Shown here: positions 1 through 7,969 of the stretch, piece after piece
How the letters are laid out: each line of letters begins with the position of its first letter
Position numbering within the stretch: position 1 is the first letter of the stretch
Program-made: the position numbers and the translations under genes
DNA from: an uncultured Bacteroidota bacterium
GTDB taxonomy: Bacteria; Bacteroidota; Bacteroidia; Bacteroidales; 4484-276
Direction of reading: 5' to 3'
NCBI GenBank assembly: GCA_903930725.1
Contig: CAIYZW010000414.1
Location: 1 to 16,636, forward strand
Length of the DNA stretch: 16,636 bases
Notes under the pieces: generated by a model
Databases searched by the model: none
What the model was told of the DNA's origin: nothing
Seen by the model: only the letters and a program-made list of their open reading frames with translations

Positions 1-1152
1 CCCATCAAACCAGGTTTTGGAGGGATCAATCAAAACCGGATGAAATCGTTTAAATATAAAGGCAAACCGGGCTTTTTAATTGCCGATTTTGAAAAAGGCA
101 TTTTTTGGATGGATGAAAATCTTAGCACTTGCAAACTTTTATACAAAACCAATAACAACCAGATACTTCCTTTTAATTATGATATTGATGGTGATGCTTC
201 GGAAGAATTACTCCTATTTGACGGGATTACCAGATACACAGTTTTATCAGGTGATTTTAAACAACATACCGATTTTGAACTTCCCATCGTACAGAAATTG
301 CAACAAATCTCTGTCAGAAAAATATCACCGAAAGAAAATCATTTGGTGTTCCAGACCGACCAGGTTGTTTACGAATTTAGCTATCACGAAAACCAGTTTT
401 ACTGGCTAAAATGGCCGCTTTATGGTCTCATTTATTTACTTTATGTGCTCACCATCTGGGCAGTTTTGTACGCCCAAAACAAACATATCGAAAATAAATA
501 CAAAATGGCCAAAAACCTGGCCGAATTGCGCCTAAAATCCATCCGAAACCAGATGGATCCACATTTTACCTTTAACGCGATAAATGCCATAGGTGCCGCC
601 ATTTACAAGGAAGACAAACAGGTTGCCTATAATTACTTTTCGAAGTTTTCACAGCTCATCCGTTTATCCATGCTTTATTCCGACCGCATGTCGCGTTCGC
701 TGAGCGATGAAATTGATTTCACGGTCAGGTATCTCGAAATCGAAAAATTCAGGTATAAGGAAAAGTTTAATTATCAGATCAATGTTGACGATGAAGTTGA
801 GCAATTCCAGCAGGTTCCGCGTATGGTTTTGCAAACTTTTGCCGAATCGGCCATCAATAACGGCTTGATGCACCGCACCGAAAACGGACTTCTGGACATC
901 GAAATCAATTATGAAGGTGATTATCTTGTACTTTCGATTACAGATAATGGTGGAGGTATCGAAAAATCGAAACTTTTAAATAAAGAAAAAGCCTTTAAAT
1001 CGGTAACTTTAATTGATGAGTTTTTCAGTATCCTGAATAGTTTTAATAAAATTGAGGTAACCTATGAAATGAAGGATTTGTTCGAAGATAACCAGATCAC
1101 AGGCACACAGGCAATTGTTAAAATCCCGTACAATCTAAAATTTACTTTTTAA
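1..1152 (+). CDS. Sensor histidine kinase, LytS/YehU type (His_kinase domain), 5'-truncated by window edge
   Basis: The reading frame is open from base 1, so the ATG at base 40 is probably internal and the N-terminus lies outside the window. Numbering from that ATG, residues 1-125 are beta-rich with a DIDGDASEELLLFDG stretch like an FG-GAP/propeller repeat, fitting an extracytoplasmic sensor domain. One hydrophobic segment follows (about 127-146, around PLYGLIYLLYVLTIWAV), then a coiled-coil linker and the His_kinase box QMDPHFTFNAINAI with the phospho-acceptor candidate His175. The ATPase part keeps the DNGGGI box, but the N-box reads ESAINNGL, with Ser where the family has Asn, and the later GKGL-like glycine motif is replaced by EKAFKS. 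The family normally phosphorylates a LytTR response regulator. No regulator gene is present in the window; one may lie upstream. Family assignment is firm, catalytic activity is doubtful. It converges on buk with a 14-base gap. Confidence 0.88.
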   Translation, partial: PIKPGFGGINQNRMKSFKYKGKPGFLIADFEKGIFWMDENLSTCKLLYKTNNNQILPFNYDIDGDASEELLLFDGITRYTVLSGDFKQHTDFELPIVQKLQQISVRKISPKENHLVFQTDQVVYEFSYHENQFYWLKWPLYGLIYLLYVLTIWAVLYAQNKHIENKYKMAKNLAELRLKSIRNQMDPHFTFNAINAIGAAIYKEDKQVAYNYFSKFSQLIRLSMLYSDRMSRSLSDEIDFTVRYLEIEKFRYKEKFNYQINVDDEVEQFQQVPRMVLQTFAESAINNGLMHRTENGLLDIEINYEGDYLVLSITDNGGGIEKSKLLNKEKAFKSVTLIDEFFSILNSFNKIEVTYEMKDLFEDNQITGTQAIVKIPYNLKFTF

Positions 1153-1166
1153 TGAGATGGGAAATC

Positions 1167-2243
1167 TCAGGTATAGATTTTAGCAACCGTTTCGCCCTTT
1201 AAAACGCGCATTCCGTTCATCGCTAAGGCTTTCATTTCGTCTTCGCCGGGATAAACATGAACCGGGGCAATCTTATGAACCCGCTCGATGATCTGATTTA
1301 CAAACCATTTTGAATGGGCCACGCCACCTGTGATTATAATTACGTCAACATCGCCTTTGAGTACGGCACTCATGGCGCCAATTTCCTTCGAAACCTGGTA
1401 AGCCATGGCTTCGTAAATGAGCCGTGCGTTGGCATCGCCTTTTACAACCATTTGTTCAACATCGTAGGCGCTGTTTGTGCCAAGATAACCCACCAGGCCT
1501 CCTTCGCCTTTAATCATCTTCATGATTTCCTTCTGGGAATACTTTCCGCTGAAACACATTCTGACTAAATCGCCCATGGGCAAGGTTCCTGAACGTTCGG
1601 GCGAAAAAGGCCCTTCGCCATCCAAACCGTTGTTTACATCAACCACAAAGCCTTTGCGGTGCGCCCCAACCGTAATTCCACCACCAAGATGCGCCACGAT
1701 GATGTTCATGTCTTCATAATTCCGCATCACAAATTTGGCATGTGAGCGGGCAACAGCTTTTTGATTGAGTGCATGAAAAATCGAAACTCTTTTAAAATGG
1801 GGATTGCCCGAAATCCGTGCAATATCATCAAGTTCGTCAACAACAACAGGATTGGCAATGTAGGCTTTAACGCCGTCGAGTTGTTGTGCAAAAGCATCGG
1901 CAATAAGGCCACCGAGGTTGGAAGCATGTTCACCCATCGGACTGTTCCGCAAATCCTGCTTCATGCGTTCGTTAACTTCAAAAACGCCCGATTCGATGGG
2001 CTTTAGAAGACCTCCGCGGCCAACAATGGCTTTTACAACGCTTTCGGGAACCGCGCCTTCGTTGAGTTCGTGGGCAATAATATCTTTCCGGTATTGGAAC
2101 TGGTCGGTAATTTTCTCGAACCTCGCAAGTTCGGCAGGATCGTGCTGAACATTTTTAAGGAAAATCGGGTTCAGGTCCACAAAAACACCAATTTTTGTGG
2201 ACGTTGAACCAGGGTTAATCGCTAAAACTCCAAGACCTTCCAT
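1167..2243 (-). CDS. buk: Butyrate kinase
   Basis: This cytoplasmic acetokinase-family enzyme (EC 2.7.2.7) transfers phosphate from butyryl phosphate (or branched-chain acyl phosphates) to ADP. The family signatures are all present: the N-terminal phosphate-binding motif LAINPGSTSTK, VGRGGLLKP, the AHLGGGITVGAH loop, the NNGLDGEGPFSPERSG segment and ITGGVAHS near the C-terminus. I start it at the ATG at 2243, giving 358 residues, the usual family length. The frame can be extended to a TTG at 2261, but that adds six residues before the conserved start MEGLGVLAINPGS and is less likely. The start lies 30 bases after the ptb stop, so both genes are probably one transcript and catalyse consecutive steps. 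A 6-bp hairpin overlaps the stop codon. Substrate choice between n-butyrate and isobutyrate/isovalerate cannot be read from the sequence. Confidence 0.96.
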   Translation of the reverse strand: MEGLGVLAINPGSTSTKIGVFVDLNPIFLKNVQHDPAELARFEKITDQFQYRKDIIAHELNEGAVPESVVKAIVGRGGLLKPIESGVFEVNERMKQDLRNSPMGEHASNLGGLIADAFAQQLDGVKAYIANPVVVDELDDIARISGNPHFKRVSIFHALNQKAVARSHAKFVMRNYEDMNIIVAHLGGGITVGAHRKGFVVDVNNGLDGEGPFSPERSGTLPMGDLVRMCFSGKYSQKEIMKMIKGEGGLVGYLGTNSAYDVEQMVVKGDANARLIYEAMAYQVSKEIGAMSAVLKGDVDVIIITGGVAHSKWFVNQIIERVHKIAPVHVYPGEDEMKALAMNGMRVLKGETVAKIYT

Positions 2244-2273
2244 TCGGTTTTGATAATGCAAAATTTAATAAAA

Positions 2274-3170
2274 CTACCCGATATTTGCTGCCAGCGCTAT
2301 CGAGAGGAATTTACTCTTATCGCTGTCGGCACGCGAAGTGAGCACCACCGGGGCTTTTGCACCCATGATAACTGCACCGGAAACTGCCCCGCCGAGGAAA
2401 TTTAAGGTTTTGTATAAAATATTTCCACCATCAATATTTGGTGCCATGATGATGTCGGCATCGCCGGCTACTTCGCTGATAATGCTTTTATGCTCGGCCG
2501 ATTTGCGGGAGATGGCATTGTCAATGGCCAAAGGTCCGTCAATGATGCAACCGGTGATTTGTTTGCGGTAATTCATCATCGAGATTGTGGCTGCGTGCAT
2601 GGTTGCTTCCATGCGTGGATTTACGGTTTCAACGGAGCCAACAATAGCAACTTTTGGATTTGAATTTCCAAGTTTATGAAAAACTTCGACAGCATTTTTG
2701 ATGATGGCAATTTTGGTTTCGAGGTCGGGATTAACGTTAACGGCGGCATCGGTAACACCAAGAAGTTTGTGATAATACGGCGATTCAAAAACAGCAACAT
2801 GGCTTAATGTGTCGCCTTTACGAAGACCATTTTCTTTGTCGAGAACGGCTTTCATTAAAACGCCGGTACCAACGGCACCTTTCATCAGAATTTCGGCTTT
2901 CCCTTGTTTTATCAGTGAAGTAGCCATGACCGATGCAGCAAAATTATCTTCTATATCATAACATTCGATTTCGCTGATATCGAAATTAATACGTTTGGCA
3001 ATGGTTCTCACGGCCAGCATATCGCCTACCAAAATCGGGGAAATTATTCCCTGCAAGGTTGCATTTTTTACGGCCAGCATGGCATCTTCATCACCGGCTG
3101 CGGCCAAAACGAGCTTCCTGGTTTGCAGGCTCTTGGCTGCTTCAACCAATTCTAACAAATGTTTTATCAT
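2274..3170 (-). CDS. ptb: Phosphate butyryltransferase
   Basis: A 298-residue member of the phosphate acetyl/butyryltransferase family (EC 2.3.1.19), which exchanges the CoA of butyryl-CoA for phosphate to give butyryl phosphate for the kinase encoded next. Typical features are the N-terminal LVLAAAGDEDAMLAVKNA region (about residues 20-37), the GAVGTGVLMKAVLD segment (about 98-111), and the C-terminal motif ADIIMAPNIDGGNILYKTL followed by a Gly/Ala-rich GGAVSGAVIMGAKAPVVLTSR stretch, all standard for this family. The ATG at 3170 gives a full-length protein with no in-frame alternative needed. It is the first gene of the ptb-buk unit, with a -7 box TACTTTTG about 50 bases upstream. The pair gives substrate-level ATP from butyryl-CoA or from branched-chain acyl-CoA made in amino acid breakdown. 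Confusion with Pta is possible in principle, but the adjacent buk settles it. Confidence 0.95.
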   Translation of the reverse strand: MIKHLLELVEAAKSLQTRKLVLAAAGDEDAMLAVKNATLQGIISPILVGDMLAVRTIAKRINFDISEIECYDIEDNFAASVMATSLIKQGKAEILMKGAVGTGVLMKAVLDKENGLRKGDTLSHVAVFESPYYHKLLGVTDAAVNVNPDLETKIAIIKNAVEVFHKLGNSNPKVAIVGSVETVNPRMEATMHAATISMMNYRKQITGCIIDGPLAIDNAISRKSAEHKSIISEVAGDADIIMAPNIDGGNILYKTLNFLGGAVSGAVIMGAKAPVVLTSRADSDKSKFLSIALAANIG

Positions 3171-3221
3171 CTAAATTTCTGATTATATTAATTTTTTAAA
3201 ATGTTTCCGCTGTAAAGTACG

Positions 3222-3229
3222 CAAAAGTA
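3222..3229 (-). promoter_or_regulatory. Candidate -7 box for ptb-buk
   Basis: On the minus strand the sequence is TACTTTTG, a full match to the Bacteroidota sigma-factor -7 consensus TAnnTTTG. It lies 51 bases before the ptb ATG, giving a leader of about 45 bases. I see no TTG at the usual -33 distance, so this is a partial match only. Confidence 0.45.
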
Positions 3230-3288
3230 TCAATAATGAGGCTTGGGGTTTAGTATTGTCAGGATTTGAAAGAATTTAAATCGCATCA

Positions 3289-4560
3289 TTATCTGGTATA
3301 AAAATCAATCATTTGCTGGATGGAATTATTGCAAACTTTGCAAAATTTATCTCCATTAAAAGTATTCATCAAACAATCTATCGAAGGCCTGTAAACATCC
3401 CTGGCAGCATAGCCACCACCCTCAAATACGCCGATTTTGCCGTTAAATTTCTCATTTGCAGGCGTTGGAACGGGAATATCCTCTCCAATCATATTTTTCC
3501 ACTTTTTATCAAAATCAACCAAAGTGGTAAGATTAGGCTCCCAGGGTTCGACATCTTTTGAATAAAAGTTGCTGTATGCCACATCCGAATTGTAGTATTC
3601 ATCGCCTAAGCCGGCAAAACCATGGCCTAACTCGTGAATAAAGATTTTAGCAGCCATCTGATTGCTGTTAACCGAAACCGAATAATGGTTGTAAATGGCG
3701 CCACCACCATATTTTGGGTTGTGTACCAGAATATAAATCTGGTCGTAAGGCGCATTTGCCGCCAGGTCGCGGATACTTTTATTATCCGAACTCATGCAGT
3801 AACGCTCGCTGTCGAAGGTGTAAAAACTGGTATTTAAAATGGTTTTCTTCCAGATGTTATCGGCGGGAATGTCGCTGCCCGATTGATCTGATGTGGCCAA
3901 AACACCTCTGATGTTGAATTTATCTTTGTTTTGTGCGTAAGGTTCGAAACTAAAAAGATGGCTGGCAAAATCGCTGCAATCTTTTATAAAAAGTCCAAGT
4001 TCATCGTTGGTGTAGCCGTCGGGCAAAATGATGATATCCACTTTATTTGCCGGGTCTCCCGAAATCTGAACATCAAAGGAAGGATTTTCGAGACGACGTT
4101 CGGTTTTAATAAAATAGCTGCTGACATCCACCAGATATTCAAACTTCTTCTGAAGCTCTCCTTTCTTGTCCCTGCTGTAAAAATCAACCCTGACATCTTT
4201 TTTTGGAAAAGGAAAAACCACCGTTTCGCTAAAGGTTTTTTTTACTTTTCTGGCCTCAGAAGTAGTTTGCCATTCACGAAAAAGTGTAGAATAACCCCGC
4301 GAATAAATCACTGTATTTTCTTTCGGATCAACCACTTCAAACATATAGTCCCCGTATTTCAAAGTATCAATCAGATTTGTTTTAGAACCTCCCCAAAAAG
4401 GTTCGCTCAACAATTCATCAAAAAAGTACTCATCCGAACTATCGTTTCCTCCATGGAAATAATCAATGCGCATGGTTTTATCGGTAAAATATCTGTCGAA
4501 CTGGGCAAAACCAGCCTGAGCAACAACAATAAAGCAAATAAATACAAGCAGCTTTTTCAT
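3289..4560 (-). CDS. Secreted M64 family (IgA peptidase-like) metallopeptidase
   Basis: A 423-residue exported zinc protease. Residues 1-20 (MKKLLVFICFIVVAQAGFAQ) are a signal peptide. The N-terminal half (about 20-160) is a beta-rich accessory domain as in the M64 N-terminal family. The catalytic domain follows from about residue 165 (VDIIILPDGYT, a family hallmark) and contains HELGHGFAGLGDEYY with zinc-ligand candidates His309 and His313, catalytic Glu310 and Asp320 or Glu321. Near the end DCLMNTFNGDKFCKVC supplies the Met-turn and the family's Cys cluster. The ATG at 4560 is chosen; a TTG three bases upstream would only add one residue. It is flanked by about 120-140 bases on both sides and has its own promoter-like boxes, so it is probably monocistronic. 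Only some M64 members have been shown to cut IgA, so the true substrate is unknown. Confidence 0.92.
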   Translation of the reverse strand: MKKLLVFICFIVVAQAGFAQFDRYFTDKTMRIDYFHGGNDSSDEYFFDELLSEPFWGGSKTNLIDTLKYGDYMFEVVDPKENTVIYSRGYSTLFREWQTTSEARKVKKTFSETVVFPFPKKDVRVDFYSRDKKGELQKKFEYLVDVSSYFIKTERRLENPSFDVQISGDPANKVDIIILPDGYTNDELGLFIKDCSDFASHLFSFEPYAQNKDKFNIRGVLATSDQSGSDIPADNIWKKTILNTSFYTFDSERYCMSSDNKSIRDLAANAPYDQIYILVHNPKYGGGAIYNHYSVSVNSNQMAAKIFIHELGHGFAGLGDEYYNSDVAYSNFYSKDVEPWEPNLTTLVDFDKKWKNMIGEDIPVPTPANEKFNGKIGVFEGGGYAARDVYRPSIDCLMNTFNGDKFCKVCNNSIQQMIDFYTR

Positions 4561-4589
4561 CAAAAGATGGAAATTGAATGTTTAGGTGA

Positions 4590-4617
4590 CAAAAATAGCA
4601 AAAGTATTGTTAAGCAA
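4590..4617 (-). promoter_or_regulatory. Candidate promoter for the M64 peptidase gene
   Basis: Two overlapping-phase -7 boxes match TAnnTTTG on the minus strand: TATTTTTG at 4597-4590 and TACTTTTG at 4606-4599. A TTG at 4617-4615 lies 17 bases before the first, close to the expected -33 position. The start codon is 30 bases downstream. Which of the two boxes is used cannot be told. Confidence 0.5.
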
Positions 4618-4661
4618 TTAACAGGAAGGTAATTTAAACTCATTCGAAGCTGCAAATCAGT

Positions 4662-4690
4662 AAAAAACCATCACCACGGAGGATGGTTTT
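4662..4690 (-). terminator. Rho-independent terminator of the transglycosylase-DUF4837 unit
   Basis: AAAACCATC at 4664-4672 and GATGGTTTT at 4682-4690 are perfect 9-bp inverted repeats with a 9-base loop. Read on the minus strand, the hairpin is followed by a run of six T (4667-4662). It begins 9 bases after the DUF4837 stop codon, as expected for a terminator. Confidence 0.75.
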
Positions 4691-4698
4691 ACCAAAGG

Positions 4699-5730
4699 CT
4701 ACTTTTTGGGTTCGGCGGAAATCCCGGCATCGGGAAACTGAAAAGTATAGAGAATTGATTCGACCTGCCGTAAAAGGTTCCGTTTATCCTGGTTGGGATA
4801 ATAAACATAGCCGTCGAGGGTAATAATTCGGTTATGTATCGGATCGAGGAAGGTGTAACTTACAAAAGGACCTCCCATATAATCGCCCTCTAATTCCCAT
4901 AACCCGCGCATCTCGAGAGCGAAATTATCGTTGAAATTTATTTGTTTTGGGGTTGGTGGGACAAGGCTGGCTGTCTTCATGTACGAGCCGGTTGCAGGCC
5001 CTGGAATGTAACGTTTCGTAACCGAATCGCGAACTTGTATAATTCTTTGAGGATCAAAAGCCATCGTGTCGGTGTAAGGATAATAATAGATAATAATCCC
5101 CTGGCTAAAACTTTCGGCTTCACGCCTGATCCAAACAAAATTATCAGCTGTTCCGGCAATATAAAAAGTCTTGGGCATTTCCATCGAAATATCAAAACTT
5201 TCGATCAACTGGTTTTTGATTTTTTGGTCCAGAAGTGTAGCAAATGCACTAAAAGCACGCAAACGCTCGGTTTCATCAAACAATTGAAGCAGTGCTTCTT
5301 TATTTTTAGCGAACTCCTGATAAAAGGTGTTTTTATCGGCAACAGAAAATTTTACTACCCTTTGCGGCTTGGCCCAGAAATCTTTTTTAGTTTCAACAAT
5401 GGATTTATCAAAGCTATTATTAATATCAAGAATAAAAATATTATGGTGCGATTGGTAAAGCTGCGAAAAATCTGGCGACTGCACATGGATGAGTTCAAAC
5501 GCACTTTCGGGTTGTGGCAAACCTTTTAGTTCCTGGCCAAAGAAGGCTTTTAAGGTGTCGCCTATCTCACTTTTCCAATTATCATTGCTATTTGTAACAA
5601 ACAAAATTTCGTTGCTTCTTCCAGTTGCTGGCTTAAGGCCGCTGGCATCAAAACCACACGATTGCAAAACAATGGCTAAAATAGCCAGCATCAATAAATT
5701 AACTGTGGCTGGGTTATGCTTTCTAAACAT
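4699..5730 (-). CDS. DUF4837 family lipoprotein
   Basis: A 343-residue predicted lipoprotein. The N-terminus has a hydrophobic stretch (residues 10-22) ending in LQSC, so Cys25 is the likely lipidated residue after signal peptidase II cleavage. The mature part matches the DUF4837 family of Bacteroidota: an early GRSNEILFVTNS segment, a central FYIAGTADNFVWIRREA segment, then the closing ALEMRGLWELEGDYMGGPFVSYTFLD region and a last block on a plain beta-sheet pattern. The function of this family is not established. The gene begins 40 bases after the lytic transglycosylase stop and ends just before a terminator, so it is almost certainly co-transcribed with that gene; an envelope role linked to the cell wall is a reasonable inference only. 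The start ATG at 5730 is well placed before the signal sequence. Confidence 0.88.
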   Translation of the reverse strand: MFRKHNPATVNLLMLAILAIVLQSCGFDASGLKPATGRSNEILFVTNSNDNWKSEIGDTLKAFFGQELKGLPQPESAFELIHVQSPDFSQLYQSHHNIFILDINNSFDKSIVETKKDFWAKPQRVVKFSVADKNTFYQEFAKNKEALLQLFDETERLRAFSAFATLLDQKIKNQLIESFDISMEMPKTFYIAGTADNFVWIRREAESFSQGIIIYYYPYTDTMAFDPQRIIQVRDSVTKRYIPGPATGSYMKTASLVPPTPKQINFNDNFALEMRGLWELEGDYMGGPFVSYTFLDPIHNRIITLDGYVYYPNQDKRNLLRQVESILYTFQFPDAGISAEPKK

Positions 5731-5770
5731 TTTTGTGAGGAATTTGAATTTGGAAATTCACTTTAAAAAA

Positions 5771-7624
5771 TCAACCTGCTATGGCAACTTTGATCTTTTG
5801 ACCGGGTTTAAGCTTGGCTTCGTTGGAAATATTGTTCAACCTCTTAATTTCGTTTACAGTAACACCCTGATACTGTTTGGCAATATCCCATAATGTGTCG
5901 CCGGCTTTTACCGTGTGGTAAACGTATTTTGTTTTTCCTGAGTCACTTTTACCTGTATCAGAAGAAGATTTTTCGCTTTTAATTTCTTTGGCCGGAGCAT
6001 AAACCAAAAGCTTCTGGTTTACCTGAAGGCTGTTAGACTTTAGATTGTTCCATGTTTGCAGATCGGCGACAGTACAATTATACTTTTTTGCAATCTGGCC
6101 AAGGTTCTCACCCTTCTTTACGGTGTGATATTCTGCTTTTCCGGTTGTTTGCTTTACGACCTTTTTATCGCTTTTATCGGTTGAATTTGTCTCGGGTTTA
6201 TTTTTCTCAACTTTTCCGGCATCAGCAAAAAGGGTGAGTTTTTGTCCGATGCGCAAATTTGTCCCCTTCATGCTATTCCAACTTTTAAGATTGTTGACGG
6301 AAACGTTGTATTTCCGTGCAATTGAGCCTAATGTCTCCCCTTTTTTAACCGAATGTACATTACTCTCTTTTGCCTGCTTTATTTGAGCCAAAAGCTTCTC
6401 TTTTTCGATCCCTTTCTTCGACTTATAGCTATAAATTTCCTTTTCGTTCGACACAAATAAACCTACATATTCCTTTGGCAGACGCAGAATGTAGGTATTG
6501 TTTGCTGTTGCTGGTATTACGCCAAGCTTAAAAGATGGATTTAAAAAAGACAAATCCTCAACAGGCATACACAAATACTCCGAAATCTGTTCGAACGAAA
6601 GCACATCGTTAATATGCACGGTATCAATGCCATTATAAAGAATTCCGGGGTTAACGGGATAAAGGTTGTGCTCGGCCGAAAAATTCATCACATAATTTAC
6701 AGCCACAAAAGCCGGAACATAACCTCTGGTTTCGCGGGGCAAATAGGGCCAGATTGCATAATAATCTTTTACTCCGCCTGCCCTCCTGATGGCTTTATTA
6801 ACATTGCCGGCGCCCGAATTATAGGCAGCAAGCACCAATGCCCAATCGTGGTAAATATTGTAAAGGTCGCGCAGGTGCTGACAAGCAGCAATGGTTGATT
6901 TGTAAGGATCGTAACGATCGTCAACATAAGAAGTGGTGGTAAGTCCGTAACCTTTGCCTGTTCCATACATAAATTGCCATAAACCTTTTGCCCCGGCATG
7001 CGAACCTGCAGTTGGATTAAGCGCGGATTCGACAACAGCAAGGTATTTCAGTTCGAGCGGCAAGCCGTAAGAATCGAGGATTTCTTCAAACATCGGGAAA
7101 TAAACTTCCGACAAGCCAAGCATACGTGAAGTTAAACCCCTTTTCCGGATAGAGTAAAGTTCGATAAAACCTCTGACTGTTTGATTGTAAGTCATCTCGA
7201 AAGGGGTTTGTCCGCTGAGCATCGAAATTCGTGCTTCATAAACCGAATCGGCAAACTCAGGCACTACATTCCGGGCATAATTATAAATATTAAGTTGTGA
7301 TGTGTCGGTAACAAATACATCGTTGGTAAAAAAGCTGATTTTAACAAGACTATCCAGCATCGAAGCGATGGGCGAATCTTTCAGTATTTTTTGTACACAG
7401 GCCTGATCGTTTAGATGCTTATTTGAAAATAAGGCAACTGTATCATCAATTCCGGCTAATTCGGCAGTTTTGTTGGTTGTGTCATAAACTACTTCGAGCG
7501 AATCGGGCAGTAAAAACAGGGTGTCTTTGCTTATTGAATTTGAAGGGGAAATCCCAAAGGAAAGTGTTGTTATCGAATTGAATATCAATATTAAAAATAA
7601 AATGATGATTGAACGATGCTTCAT
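5771..7624 (-). CDS. Membrane-bound lytic murein transglycosylase (MltD-like) with three LysM repeats
   Basis: A 617-residue exported enzyme expected to cleave the MurNAc-GlcNAc bond of peptidoglycan in the periplasm, forming 1,6-anhydro-MurNAc ends. Residues 1-24 form a signal peptide without a lipobox, unlike E. coli MltD. After a linker of about 150 residues comes the SLT domain (about 185-310) with the catalytic Glu199 in VVESALNP, the AGAKGLWQFM motif and the LAAYNSGAGNV motif, all diagnostic. The C-terminus carries three LysM peptidoglycan-binding repeats starting at about residues 423, 499 and 569, each of the form HxVKxGexLgxIAxxY, separated by Lys/Ser-rich linkers. It is first in a two-gene unit with the DUF4837 lipoprotein. 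A strong Bacteroidota promoter match lies 143 bases upstream, implying a leader of about 135 bases. The ATG at 7624 directly precedes the signal peptide. Confidence 0.95.
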   Translation of the reverse strand: MKHRSIIILFLILIFNSITTLSFGISPSNSISKDTLFLLPDSLEVVYDTTNKTAELAGIDDTVALFSNKHLNDQACVQKILKDSPIASMLDSLVKISFFTNDVFVTDTSQLNIYNYARNVVPEFADSVYEARISMLSGQTPFEMTYNQTVRGFIELYSIRKRGLTSRMLGLSEVYFPMFEEILDSYGLPLELKYLAVVESALNPTAGSHAGAKGLWQFMYGTGKGYGLTTTSYVDDRYDPYKSTIAACQHLRDLYNIYHDWALVLAAYNSGAGNVNKAIRRAGGVKDYYAIWPYLPRETRGYVPAFVAVNYVMNFSAEHNLYPVNPGILYNGIDTVHINDVLSFEQISEYLCMPVEDLSFLNPSFKLGVIPATANNTYILRLPKEYVGLFVSNEKEIYSYKSKKGIEKEKLLAQIKQAKESNVHSVKKGETLGSIARKYNVSVNNLKSWNSMKGTNLRIGQKLTLFADAGKVEKNKPETNSTDKSDKKVVKQTTGKAEYHTVKKGENLGQIAKKYNCTVADLQTWNNLKSNSLQVNQKLLVYAPAKEIKSEKSSSDTGKSDSGKTKYVYHTVKAGDTLWDIAKQYQGVTVNEIKRLNNISNEAKLKPGQKIKVAIAG

Positions 7625-7969
7625 AAGTGCCCGATTTTCATGATGTAAACTTCAAAAACTTCACTGCCATTTGTTTATTGTTTACCATGCTGGAGAACGA
7701 ATTCCCATCCCTGGTGGTTTCCCCTTTAAAACCCTCAATAGCAGTATCTACGACATATTTTGGTTTCAAAAATACAACTTTTTTTAACAACCCCAAAAAA
7801 GAAGCTCCGGTCGCCGCCGAATTATCTCTAAAACTTAAAGGGTTTGGCGGAATCGCAAGTTTTTCATCAATTAGTTTTGGATAACTTCGAAAAGGAAGAA
7901 AGGGTGATTGCTGGTTTAAAATTTAAACGTCTAAATTAAAATCAGCTTTTGATGGGCTTCACAAAAGGT
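7625..7969. other. Intergenic stretch with promoter; no convincing gene
   Basis: These 345 bases separate two minus-strand genes. They hold the promoter described at 7767-7797 and a leader of about 135 bases. Two open frames cross it. The plus-strand one (7627-7884) starts with GTG, resembles nothing I know and is probably chance. The minus-strand one runs without a stop from about 7922 to the stop at 7638, ending 14 bases before the transglycosylase start, but has no ATG until 16 codons from its end; earlier TTG codons (from 7797 down) could give a 50-52 residue product. I do not call either as a gene. No clear terminator for the nuclease gene was found here. Confidence 0.5.
7767..7797 (-). 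promoter_or_regulatory. Bacteroidota-type promoter for the transglycosylase-DUF4837 unit
   Basis: On the minus strand TTTG (7797-7794) and TATTTTTG (7774-7767) are separated by exactly 19 bases, matching the TTTG-N19-TAnnTTTG consensus of the Bacteroidota primary sigma factor. It is the best promoter match I found in the window. The start site would be near 7760, leaving a leader of about 135 bases before the ATG at 7624. Confidence 0.65.

Noticed and set aside
1153..1169. Hairpin TGAGAT/ATCTCA between the convergent kinase and buk genes
   Set aside because: The stem is only 6 bp, AT-rich, overlaps the buk stop codon and lacks a T-run on either strand, so I do not call a terminator.
2244..2261. 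Upstream TTG start for butyrate kinase
   Set aside because: It adds six residues before the conserved family N-terminus; the ATG at 2243 gives the normal length.
3171..3288. Possible terminator between the M64 peptidase and ptb
   Set aside because: Only a weak 5-bp CAATA/TATTG pairing with a large loop is visible, without a T-run.
3931..4632. A 233-codon plus-strand open frame opposite the M64 peptidase gene
   Set aside because: It is antisense to a gene with clear catalytic motifs, its translation is rich in Lys, Phe and Ile with no recognisable domain, and it overlaps the likely peptidase promoter. A shadow frame explains it.
4942..5529. A 195-codon plus-strand open frame opposite the DUF4837 gene
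   Set aside because: The opposite strand carries a family-matching lipoprotein over the same bases; no motif or promoter supports the plus frame.
7627..7884. An 85-codon plus-strand frame between the transglycosylase and nuclease genes
   Set aside because: It starts with GTG, has no plus-strand promoter or recognisable feature, and overlaps the minus-strand promoter and leader. Kept only as part of the intergenic description.
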